From assembly GCA_020698575.1 (NCBI GenBank), contig CM036255.1:22682501-22746500 (forward strand): 64,000 bases of DNA, written 5' to 3'. Made by a program: the position numbers and the translations under genes. The stretch comes from Bostrychus sinensis. Taxonomy: Eukaryota > Chordata > Actinopteri > Gobiiformes > Eleotridae. The notes below the pieces were generated by a model. That model ran no database searches. It was not told the origin of the DNA and worked only from the letters and a program-made list of their open reading frames with translations. Position 1 is the stretch's first letter, and each line of letters begins with the position of its first letter. Shown here piece after piece: positions 12,416 through 25,000 of the stretch.

Positions 12416-13026
12416 CCAAAAAAACTAAACTAGTATTTACAGCAAACAAACAAAAAAAGAACTGACATTTTAAAACCAAAAATAAGTGTCCCTTGTGACT
12501 CCTCAAGACTGAATAAGCCTAAACATAAAAAAAATCACAGCTTCAGAAATATGAAGCTTTGCCTAGATACATTCAAAAAGTCCACAAGTCAATCTGTTTC
12601 ATTTGGTTTGAAATGACAGTCCTACATCCATGAGACCGTTTTAGTAGTTCAATTTAAGTACTTGTATTGATGCAATGCACACAGAGGGAAATATTTCCAG
12701 AATTTAATTGTGATGATTATGTTCATCATGTATTATTATTTACAGGACAGGTAGAGTATATTCTAACTTTATGAGCTACTGAACTTTGGTTGTGGGCTCT
12801 CACTCTGACTTCCTCCCACTGTCCAAAGACATACTGCTCATGTGATATTATTATTATTAAGTACCATATTTAATAGACTACAATGATGAAGTTAAACCAG
12901 GGCTAGACCAGGTCCATACCATGTTTTGTTTCACTCTGTGTGTACTGGATCTAACAAATTGAACTACAAAAACAAATTGACTTTTCCATAATCTTTTTGA
13001 TGCAAGACTGCAGTTGGGATGTCCCG

Positions 13027-16000
13027 CTACAAATATTCATCTGATTCTGGTTCAGTGGGTGGTTGGGGCTCCATATTTATCCCAGAAAGCCTAATGGTGT
13101 TAATGTCCCCTGTGCTTTTGAAAGTGTATAACTCATTGTCCATCATCCTTCTGTCCTGAAACCCGAGGCTGTCCTGTCTGCCAATGGGGGTGCGTGGTCG
13201 GGACGGGATAAATGTCGAAGAGGGCTCCAGAAAACCCTGGTATACCTCCATTTCGGGCTCTGGATCAGGCTCTTTGATTACAGGTAGTCCCTCGATGGTA
13301 GGTCCCGTGAAGGTTTGGTAGGAGTCCACCTGGGCGCCCTTGTAGTGGTCCGACATGCTTTCGGCGTAGCTGGAGTCTGGGAGCAGATGCCCGTAGACCC
13401 GGGTCGAGTCGATGGTGTCGTAGACGTGAGAGCCGTTGTCCGAGCGAGTTCTAGAGAAGGTCCGGTCGCTTGGACGGAAGAAGCTGTCTTTCCCAATGCT
13501 CATCTTCGGCTTCTTTTTCCTGAAATGGAACAGAAATGAGTTTGCTTAACTTAAGACGCTAGGTTCTTCTGTGATAATGGGCTATTATAAGACCATAACA
13601 TCTTATGTGCAATATCAAAAAACACAATAGCTTCTCCCACTAAAGACATGAGACATGAGGATGAACTGGTGAAGTGGTGAATTGCCTAAAGGTTGTTTGA
13701 CAGTCTCTGTCCTGTAACCGGATGCACTCATGTTCTATAATGTGATGTCAAAACCTCAGAAAGAGGCCAAGAGCCAATATTCCTGTATAAGCTATTTTCA
13801 TAAGAAATATATGTTTAAAAAACTGATCATTTATATTAGTGATCTCGCTGAAAGTATCCAACCACAACAAAAAATCTGCACATTAAAAATAGACATTTTG
13901 CCTGCCCCCATCTCAGATGTCATCTGAGTCTACTGACAGCAATCACACCTATGTGTTTGAATAATATCACCACTTTTTGTTGCTATCGTGAAGTACTAAC
14001 TTTACTTTAGGTCATTCCTGCTGAAAGATAAGACTTTCAACTTTGTCCCAGTTTTTGTTTCATGTTGATAGACCCAGTAATTGCAGAGATATTAGCCATA
14101 AACCAGGCCAATACATCTGTATTTTGAGTCTTTAACGGCAGATTCTACCACACACCTCTTGCCTGCCTCCAGCTCAGTGTACACTATAGGCCCTGTGTAA
14201 TTCTATCACATCACGTGAACACAACCTTTTACATTAGACATTATTGACACGGTTCAGGTTGTATCCTGGTTGATGGCCAAAGCAGCTGGAGTAAGGCACA
14301 GCCCCTTAAACCTTTTAAAAGATAAATAGTGTTCATTTTTGCAAAATAATGTTCAAGCAACATCTAGCTCTTTCTTTTATTTTTAAGTAATGACTTAACA
14401 CAATGAAAAGAGAGGTGTGATTCATTTGATTCATTATAAGTGTAAATGATTGTGTTTTAACAGTATTTATATACATTTCTTCCCTCATCTGAAGAAAACT
14501 GCTCAACCCTGCATTTCTCAAAACACTGACTCAAGGAGAATTGTACAAAGAAGCTAAGAGCATGTTGTAGATGCTTTAAAAATTAAATAAATGAATACAA
14601 ATTTAAGGACCATTTTACTCCATGTTGAAATTCAGCAACTTACTTTGTGACAACGCAGACAACCACCAGCACGATGAGCAGGAGGAGGACTGCCCCTGCG
14701 ATTCCCAGGGCAATGGCCAAAATATCTGAACAGACAAAAATATAAATACAGATATCAACTTTTGAACTACTATAAGATTACTGTATAACATTTTTAAGTG
14801 ATGCTTCCTTACTGCTCTTCTTCTGCAGGACGATTTTGGCGAGTGTCCTGAACTCCCCCTCCTCTGGAATACAGTTATACATATTTAGGTTAAAACTATA
14901 CGGCACTATCAGTTCGTCATCGGGGGTTTCGTCCTCCTTGCGGGTCATCAGCTCCTCCTCGTAGCCCACCATTTGGACACTGATGGTGGCGTGTCCGACC
15001 CCGCACTTGGGCTGGCTCAGATTGACGAACTGCAGCTGGGCCTCATACTGTCGGGGCAGGGTCACCATCCAGGACAGGGTGGTGGACGGCTTCATGCCCC
15101 TGGGCCAGTTCGGGCTCCCGAGCAGGGTCGGGGCCTCTGGGTTCGGGGTCACTTTGTAGATCATGGTCTCTGAGAAAAGATGTGATATGGTTGAGTCTGC
15201 CCTGAGGTACAATGCTGCCCTCAGGTGGACTTTTACATAAATTAAGGTTGAGTAGGTTACAAACAAGTTTATTTGTATTATTTTTAGACAGAGGTGGAAA
15301 AAGGACTAGAAATCTCTTTAAGTAAAAAGTAGTCCAAGAATATTAGCTGAGTAAAATGAGAAAAGTACTGAATGTTAAGTTTACTTAACCCTCATGCCCT
15401 CCTTTAAAAAGTCATGTTCGTCAATGAGACCAAAAAGGGCTTTATGAGGAAGAAAGTGAGGTTTTTGTCCAGACAGTTGATTTTTTTTTTTGTGACACTG
15501 AAATTCTAAAATTAATTCATTAATGAATGTCTTTGTCAAATATCATCACCCCAACATAAAAAATGCCAAAATGAGAGCAAAAATACATTTGAAAAGCCCT
15601 AAAAGGGTACGAGGGCGGCCTGAGGGTTACATTAAAGTGTAGTGATGGTAGTACCGTATTTTCTGGACTATAAGTCACACTTTTTTTCATAATCTGGCTA
15701 GGGGTGCGACGTATACTCAGATGTGACTTATACATTAAAATATTTCACGTGTTCGTTACTTTCACACCTACAGCCGCAACAGGGCACACTAGGCTTGTGT
15801 ACCACTGACAATTTAAAATGTAAACATTACCGCTAACAACTTAGGCTATAAAGACAACTAAGAAAGACCGGAATAATTGGAAATGGAACTGATGCTGAGT
15901 CTGACGACAGCCACGCAGAGGAGGAAGCGGCACTTCGTCTACCTCCGGAGTTGTTCAGAAGCGACACCAAAGAATTTAAAGGATTTAGCGATTAGGAGTG

Positions 16001-19000
16001 AGATTGTGAGTTTGGTGAACTTGTTATATTATGTTCTTTATATAGTTATAGCTATAGTTATCCAAATAACTGTTAATATATTACGTTAACATCGAGACAC
16101 CTGTTCATTTTGTTGTTTATGCTTCATGTAGCTGAATAACCATCAATGTGTTCTGTTAGCATAGCGCACACCTATTCAGCCTGTTGTTCTCTATTCTATT
16201 ATTACTATAACTTGCCTTTCAAGATGAAATGTCTGTTCTTGGTGTCGGATTTTGTAAAATAAATTTCCCCCCAAAAATGTGACTTATATACATTTATTTC
16301 TTCTTCATTATGCATTTTTTGGCTTGTGCGACATATACTCCGGAGCGACGTATAGTCCAGAAAATACGGTACTTCTACTTCTACTACTAATACTACTCTG
16401 TACCCAAGCCTCCTCAAATCCATTTGACCATTCTTTTGATTAGCACAACTGCACAACCCCACTATGAGAAAATGTATGTTCTGTAAATGTTCTGCAGTAA
16501 GAGTACACAGAAGTGCTATGAATGTATGTTTAAATGTGAATTATTTGTTGATCTTTCACAGATTTCATCAGAAAACTGTGTGAATGCATAGTTGAACCTC
16601 AGACATGTCAAAACATGTTGAAATGTTCATGTATTAACTATTGGCCAACTGCACACCGAGCTGCCAACACTACCAGTAGTTAGCATATTTATAACACAAT
16701 AGACAAGGTAGAGTCTGCAGCTTTCATTAAAAACTACATAAACATAATTTCAAAAGGTTTCAGGTTAAAATAGATACAGATTAGACTTTTTAAATATACT
16801 ATACAGGATTTATAGGAAAGTATTTGTAAACAAAGCTTGCTACATACAACATTATTACAATATTACAACAACTACTACTACTACGCTATCTTGTAGTGTT
16901 AATTACTGTGTAAAAGTGACAATAGATTTACGTTGCAGTAAACAAACTGTGTCTGACAAAATAAATTGCTTCCTAATTGTAATTGCCATAAGTAAAACAG
17001 GTTAATTTGAATTCCTCAAACCTGGGATCTCTGGGCTGAAGGACACATTGAGGAAGTGTCCCTTGATCTTCCTGAAGTCCGGAGCAGTGGCCGTGACAGA
17101 GATGTTGGTGTGAGCCTGGACTTTCTCAATGGGACCATTAAAACAGAAATCCCCCACAGAGAAGTCGGTGCTCTCGCGCACGTGCAGTAAAACGGGCTGG
17201 GTGCACTCCTGGTTGGGCAGAGACTGTTGGAGGGTCCCGGTGGGTGAGACCAGGTCCACGGTGCTGTGCTTGGACACAAGGAGCTGCCAGCTCACACTGT
17301 GGAGGGGCATCGGCAAACAGGAGTCCAGCTTTGGGACGGTGAGTGAGGTCTCAGGACACGAGGAGTCCCGGCATCCTGAAGACAAAATATAGGTTCAAGA
17401 ATTGTTTTATTTTTACACTGATAAAGAGGCTATCTCATGCTTTTTACATTTTTATATTAATATTTTGCTTTTATTCATATTTTTAAACCAATCTTTGTCA
17501 CCTTTAGAACAGCACTGCAAATTTTACAACCTTTATAATCAATATCTGGCTAAAAGAAAATGTTTTTAATAAGTAGTCTACTAGTGCCAGCAGAGGGCAG
17601 ACTGTTTTGAACATAACTGAAAGAATAAAAGGAGCATCAGTTCTTTAACTTTTTTGTATGATGCCATTTACTACAAAATCAGAGCAGACTGGATGTATAG
17701 GGCTTGTTGATTGGTCAGTGCTTCCTGGAGTGGGCGGGGCTACAGGGGAGAGGCAGAGGTTCATGCAGCCAAGCATTTTGAGGCCTCAGAACAGCCATGC
17801 CAGAGAATATAGAATTTCTCAGTGTTACGACCCTGGCTCAGGGGGTCACAACCAATGAGGACACACCAGACAGAAACTAAGATTTAACAAAAACAATCTT
17901 TATTAATCTGAATTGGACCAAATTAAGATTAAAGGCCAAATTAGGAGTAGAAGGTCAAATTATAAAGAAAGTATTGTACAATATGAGATGTGAAGTATTA
18001 TCATTAGTGTGCTGGTGTTGAATGTGAATGAACAGTGTGAGTGTGCAGTGTTGTTGAAGGTGCAGAACTAAGCAAAAGGTCTAACCAAACATAACTAAAC
18101 TCAAGAGAGAACCAAAACCAAGCTAAACCAGAACCAAATACCAAATACCAAAGCTAAACTGAACCAAGACAAACCAAACAAAAGAGGGGCAGCATGGTGG
18201 CAGTGCTTCAGGCCAGCAGCAGCCAGAGGAAGCAGAGGAAACACTCTTTAAGACAGGCTGCCCAGTGCCTGGGCGCCTACAGGTGCTGGACAGGTACAGG
18301 TGCACCAGGCAGGCCAATCAGTAACCAAGACAACCACCAAGTTGCAACCAAGCTATTCACAGATGCCACAAGGGGGCGTCACACTCAGTCATAAATAAAG
18401 CAAAACACAACTCCAGTTTGTTTACAAGAACATGGTAGAAAGCTCAGAAAAGTTGATTTTGCATCATTTATCCCCTTTAATGTGTACATTTATTTTCCAT
18501 TTTCCATTTTTATTGCATATTTTCCAATTGCAGCCCAGTGTGGTGAACTTTTTTCATTCAAAGACAACATTTGTGTTGAGTTATTTTTAATGCACCTCAA
18601 TACACACTGTGAACTCAGTTGGCCATTCACCATTCACTGTGTCACTTGTTTAATTTCAGTTTTAAAAATATTTCAATTATTAAAAATGTTGCTACTCTTC
18701 AAAGTACACTTAAAGTATTCTCTTTTTTTGTGTTTTTTTGTTTTTGTTTCTGCAGTTATGATGGTTTTAAGAGTCTTTTTTTTTGGGGGGGGGGGGGGGT
18801 TGAGTTACCGTATTTTCCGGACTATAAGCCGCTACCTTTTTCCCACGCTTATACTTTTTTCCCATATATCCCTTATACAAAGATGCGGCTTTTCTATGGA
18901 TTTTTCTTCAGCGTGCACGCGTATCCGCTGCACTGCGGGCCGCCACCGAACGATGGCGCAGACCCTCGCCTACTGGATCCGTCTCCACTCCGCTGCACTG

Positions 19001-22000
19001 GGCTGGGCTGCGGAGCCCAGAGCAGCTCGGGAAGAGCATGCACGAGAAGTATGAGTTTGTGCCATAAAAGCCATTAAAAACATCCAAAACAACTATTTAT
19101 TTAGAAGCTGAATTACAGAAAACAATAGTTTAATATAATATGAGATTGCATTGGAGTTCACTTTCATTTCACGGGGGTTTCCTCTCTAACGGGGAAATCG
19201 CTGGGCACGAAAAAGCAATACGAGGGTAATAAATGTTTAATCATATCTGACATAAATTCTGTAGTACGTAAACGGCCTTTTAAGACGGACTATGTCAAAG
19301 GTAATATGAGAAATATTGATCAAATGTAGATATTCTAATCAAAAATGTTCGTACGGAGTTACATTACTTTTAAATCCGGATGCTGTGCACGTCCAGTTTC
19401 CTGTTTGGTGTGATCTGAGTTGCGGAGGTTGATCTGCCGTCTGCTGTTGAACGGCGTCGAACAAAATAGACTGGCTGCGTATCTCTGGTGCAGGACGGAG
19501 CACGGCCAGACAGGCGCTGCAGAGCTGCGGAGGCTGTGGAAACGCTCTCATTCACTAGAACGGCTGCGTATTTACTGCAGAGTGCATGGCACAGTGCAGC
19601 GGAGCGGATTTGCATGCAGTGTGTATCCGGTAAATATTTCATTTCTCAAACTGGATATCGGCAGCTTATAGTCCGGTGCGGTTTATATATGTACATTTTT
19701 AAAAAAATTTTAAACTTAGTGGGTGTGGCTTATATTCAGGTGCGCTTTATAGTCTGGAAAATATGGTACTCACCTATTACTTGTGTGGCCATCAGTCGCA
19801 CGTCTTCATTAGGACAGTCGAGGAAAGAGAGGCTGGCTTTGGATCCGGACGCTACATTTATCTTGTTCTGGAGTTGTGAGTTGACCGTGATCTCGCAGTA
19901 CTCATCTGAGCCCACCTTCTCGATCTGCACAGACACGGCCTGCTGCTGAGTCAGATCCACTGTACACAAGACTAAAAGGGGACACAAAATTAACATGCAA
20001 TTATTTACAAGCTATAGCAATGAGACACAGATCAGGCATAACATTATGACCACTGACAGATGAATGACGCAGATTATTATTATGACAGCAGATTACATCG
20101 TGGCACCCGTTAGTGGGTGCGAGTGAACATTTTGTCACATTAATACCTTTTAAGACTCTGTATAATTCATTTGAGACATTTTCAGTCTCACAGAATTTAG
20201 AACTACATTGTATATCTGCTGTCATTGGTAGCTAGCTAATGCTAATTGTTGATAGCATTTCAGCTTTCTTCTTTACTTTCCTGGGTAATTGGGAATGAAT
20301 TCTTCCTAAAAGAATTTGTAGCCTTTGTCTGCTTCTTTGTGGGTGTCTTTGCCTCTGTAACTGTCACTACGTCTGCAAATGTGAAATTTAGTAAACTTCA
20401 TTTTGCCTTAGACAAGCGCTAACCGGAAATGGGATAACGTGTCAGGACAGTGGTCATAATGTTATGCCTGATCAGTAGCCTATATACTGATATCTTACCT
20501 GGATGGCCACTCCTCATCACAGACACTTTAAAGTTTAAGGTAAGTCCTTCGAGAGTCCTGTTGGTCTCACAGTTTCTCAGCACCATTTTGAACTTTCCCT
20601 GTTGGTGTTTTGGCTGTGGGTCGGTCAGGCTCAGTTTGGTCACCTTCTGGTTCTCGTTCTGATACACCAGAGCCACATCTTTGCTGAGGCATTCTGGGAG
20701 CGTGTAGTCGTTAAAGCTCATGCTGTAGTTGTGCATCCCGGGTACGACAAAGTCCCACTGCATTTGCTCATTGTCTGGAAAATCGCGGGGATAGTTGGGA
20801 GTGCTGAAGCTTGTATCGGACACTCCTCTGGGCAGGTTCACTATAACTATGGCCACCACTGAAAGAGAGAAACATATTAAAGTCTTTTCAAAAGTATATG
20901 AGATACTTATTACCTACAGGAGGTATTACCAGCATAGTCCTAGTTTGGGGACTTCAAAAACTATTAGTACAAGTGTGTAATATATTTAGGTTTTTACATG
21001 CATTTTTTCCTCTGCCAAGAATGTTATGTTTTTGCTAGCATTGATTTAGTCAGACTTTGGTCTCTAAGTGCTTTTAATTTGTTCATATGACTGCCTTTTA
21101 TTCTGTTTTTCATTAGTACAACCCCCAAAATTAAACATCCCCTTATACAAGCACCTCGAGCCAAAATTTGGGACATTTATCACCAACGCATGGTAGACTG
21201 TCAAAATATTTTCTGAGAGTCACGCTTAAAATGAACACCAAATTCTGTTATGTGTCTAAAATGAATACTTTATAGTCTCGTCTACGTCGTGCTCCTGTCT
21301 GCATCTCCAAACTTGAAGTTTGACAACTATGTAAGAGATGCATTTGTTTAAAGATAGCAGGACCACATTTACAAAATACTGAACATATTTTCTTAAAGGG
21401 CCCATATTGTGCATTTTCAAGCTTTTTGAAATAGTACAATAGTAATAATACACCTTCGCATTAGTATTTCACATTTTAGAACTTAAAATAAATATAATAT
21501 AATAAAAATTATATGTATGGAAAATGTCTTCTTTTGGGAGCTGTTACTTTGACTTTACCCCCTGCTGGCAACGGTGAGGAATGGACAGAGCATAAAATGG
21601 CTAATTAGCATGGCTATTAGCAACATGGCGCTAACAGATAGATAAATGAGCTGACTACTTTGTAGTGACAGCATTTTAAGCGCTGAAATGATCAAAATAA
21701 GTCCAATGATTGGGTATGGGCTTTAGAAATGCGTAGGAGCACTTCCTGGTATTATGTGTCTACTTAGAGCTGTGAGACTGAGCGTTTGCAGCACTTAAGG
21801 AAAAGACAGGCTGAGCAAGCAGGATTACTCAAACAAGCATGAAACAAAATACTACTGTATGTTTTTGAGGTGGAACCAACATTTTAACAGTTAAAAGCTC
21901 AAAAAAGTTGATTTATCAGAATAGGGGACCTTTAAACATGACTGTTATACTAAAGTAAATGAAAAGGATCCTTACTGTCCGTCTGAGGCCCCTTACTGAA

Positions 22001-25000
22001 CTTGAAGTCCACAGGATCCAGTTTTCGGTCTCCTGGCACCTGTAAAAACATGCGCCCCTTGTACCGCACCAGAACAGAGGACACAGTTCCCCCCTTACAG
22101 AACGTCCCGATGGTAGCCGGTCCCGATCGGAGATAGGTGACCACAGAGTACGTGTGTTCATCCGGACAGATCTGTTTATTGGGTATCTGCCGCATTCCTG
22201 GTTCAGGAAAGTCCAGCTGGAAGGCCAGAGTAGAGTCCACTTTGAGATCCCAGATAAAAGTCCGATTGAAGTCCGGGAACATCGAGTACTCGTTCTGGAG
22301 TATGTCACCGGAGCAGGACGTCTTTGCACAGTCTGAGGAGAGAGAAGGAGAGATGAAGTTTCTGCTACAAGTTATGAGTTATTTTTTTTTACCTATAATC
22401 ATTAAATATGTGTGTCCCTTTAAAATAAGAAGAAGATTTTCAAACTGTATGTCAAACCTTCTCTTTAGGAGCTCACCAGTGAATGAGTAAGAGTCTAGGT
22501 TTGGTGTTTTTTGAAGGAACCCCTCCTGTCATATAGTTTTCTTTGCCTAAGGCTGTTAACTGGTAGATTACTAACGAAAATTATAATGCCGGAGATGTTT
22601 ATATTTTTTATATTCCTGCATAATATAGCTTTAACTTCAAGTTTTTAAAATGTAAATGTTTGTCAAGCAAAGACAAAATAGTCGGCTGTTTTATGGGGAA
22701 AAATACATTTTACGGTCATAACAATGTGTAGCTGAGTGATTCTCAAACTGTGCTATGGGAGCCACTGGTGGTACTCGGGTTGCAGTTCAAATTCTGACTT
22801 AGCTTAATTTAGAGACAGTTTTATTCCTGGTTTAGTCCTTGCATTGTTCTAGTATACACCCAGTATTGTCTTGGTTTGGTTCTGGTTTAGTCTGTTTTAT
22901 TCCTGGTTCAGCCCTAGTTTAGTACTGATTTAGACCTAGTGTAATTCAGGTTTGGTTCTGGTTTATTCACTGTTGTGTTCTTATTTAGCAATGTATTTTT
23001 CTGCTAGTCCTTGTATTATCATTTGGTTTAAACCTGGGTTAGTCCAGATTTTGTTTTTTAAAGATGGTTAGTGGAAAGCCAAATATTGTCTAAGGTTGTA
23101 CTTGATGTAAAAGGTTTGAGAATCTCTGGATAGCCCATTATGTCTTGAACCATTTTTAGTTTTTTGGCAACATAAATACAACATAAAAAATCTGTGTCAG
23201 CTCCTGAGATGTGTTGCTCAGAATAAATAAAAATGTATCATAAGTTGCTTTTTGGAACAAGGTCTTCGCAGTTGTAAAATATCCTCCTTACCGATGTCTC
23301 TGATGATCTCCACAGTGAAGATGTCCTGGGGCGTCTTACAGGTGAACTCCACAGAGATGTTGCGGGGGTCTCTCAGCACCTGTTTGGGGGTGCAGACCTT
23401 TCTGTTGTCTTTGTACACACAGACGTTACAGTCCGGACCTTGGGTATCCCGACTGATCGTGATCTTGGTGTCAGGGTCCGTGGTCACTGAGATCATCCTA
23501 CTGCCTGGAGAGAAAAAAACAATTCAGGTACAGGATATGGAGCACAGAAACAAAGAAAGCCATTTGGGTTGACAAAAATACAGAAAACCAGCATTATATC
23601 TGCCACTGCTATCATTGTCCTTCATTGACTTTTGTTTGTTAGACTTTATAGGCCCATTTAGAAGATCCTATAGGCTCAGGGATGTACAGGTAATACCTAA
23701 CTATCAAAATGGAGAGACAAAAATGTTACTGTGGTTACTCTGGCAGTGGCTGTTTGTCTGTGGGTGTCCCGCTTCAGGCACAAAGTTGCTGAGATAGCCT
23801 CATGCCATTCATGACTCCCAATAACATTATAGTATGTGTATACTGTTATACACATACACAATGTTATTAGTGGTGGAATGTAATGAAGTAAAAATACTTA
23901 GTTACTTAAGTACAATTTTACTTGAGTAAATTTTACAAGGGATACTTTTGCTTCTTTATATTTTAGAGCAAGTATCTGTAATTTTGTACAACAGTTTTTA
24001 CTTTTTTGGAATGGTCTGAAGTAAAAGGTATTTTGAGTTTGGTTTAAAATCATTGTTTTTTGCTGTGTTGTCACTGTAGACACAGTATATAAAAATAAAA
24101 GATGCAGTTCAGAAAAACCTCACCGACAGATTCAAACTCTTTCTATTACACCATTAACCTTTGGTTAGCCGTTAGTTTTCAGCACAGTTTTTCAGCAAAA
24201 TCCTTCACATTTAACACATTCATTTTCTTAAAACTGTGCGAAATACTTTACCTTCTAAGTTTCACATTTAAAAGTAAGTACTTCTATACTTTTACTTAAG
24301 TAGAAATTTTAATATGACACTTTGACTTTTAATGTTTGCTTCTTTATCTGTACACAAGTAAAAAAAAAAAAAAAAAAAAAAATACTGCTTTGGTTCCTAC
24401 CCCTTTTTGCAGCTTTGACCTCAAACAGCGTCTGGTCCAGGTCTCCTTCTTTGGGCACCTCCAGAACCACTTTCGTCTCCCCGGGCAGGTTCAGAGAGGA
24501 CAGAGCGGTGCCTCTGCAGTAGCTGCCCTCTTTAGTGTTTCCATCGCTTCTGCTTGAACTGATGAAGTACCGGAGGCCATCTTGGCAGGTTTCAGACTCA
24601 GACGTCTCCTCCAGTCCTTGTCCAGGGAAGTCCAGCGTTAACACGGCCTTTTGTGGTAAACTAATGTCCCACGTTAGAGTCCGTTTGAAGCCCTTGAAGA
24701 GACTGGGATCCACTTCTGCAGCGTTGGGGGTGCAGGATGTTTCTGTGCACTCTACAGAGGAAAGCATAAATATTTAAGCAATAATTTAATGTCAGAACTC
24801 AAGAAGGTAATGCGGCAACTTGTGAGTCATGAATTAAATGTTTTGGTGCCATTTATAATAGCATGGGTGGGTGGAGCCTATCCCAGCAACTATGGGACTT
24901 AGGCAGGTAATCCAGATTAAAATTTTAAACTTACCTATTTTCTTTGCAGTCTTGACGGTGTAAATGTCTTGAGGATTGGTGCAGCTAAACTCCAGTGTGA

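Noticed and set aside
18482..19077. Long plus-strand frames across the poly-G run and transposon
   Set aside because: They arise from the poly-T/G tract and GC-rich transposon interior; no protein family or splice sites are evident.
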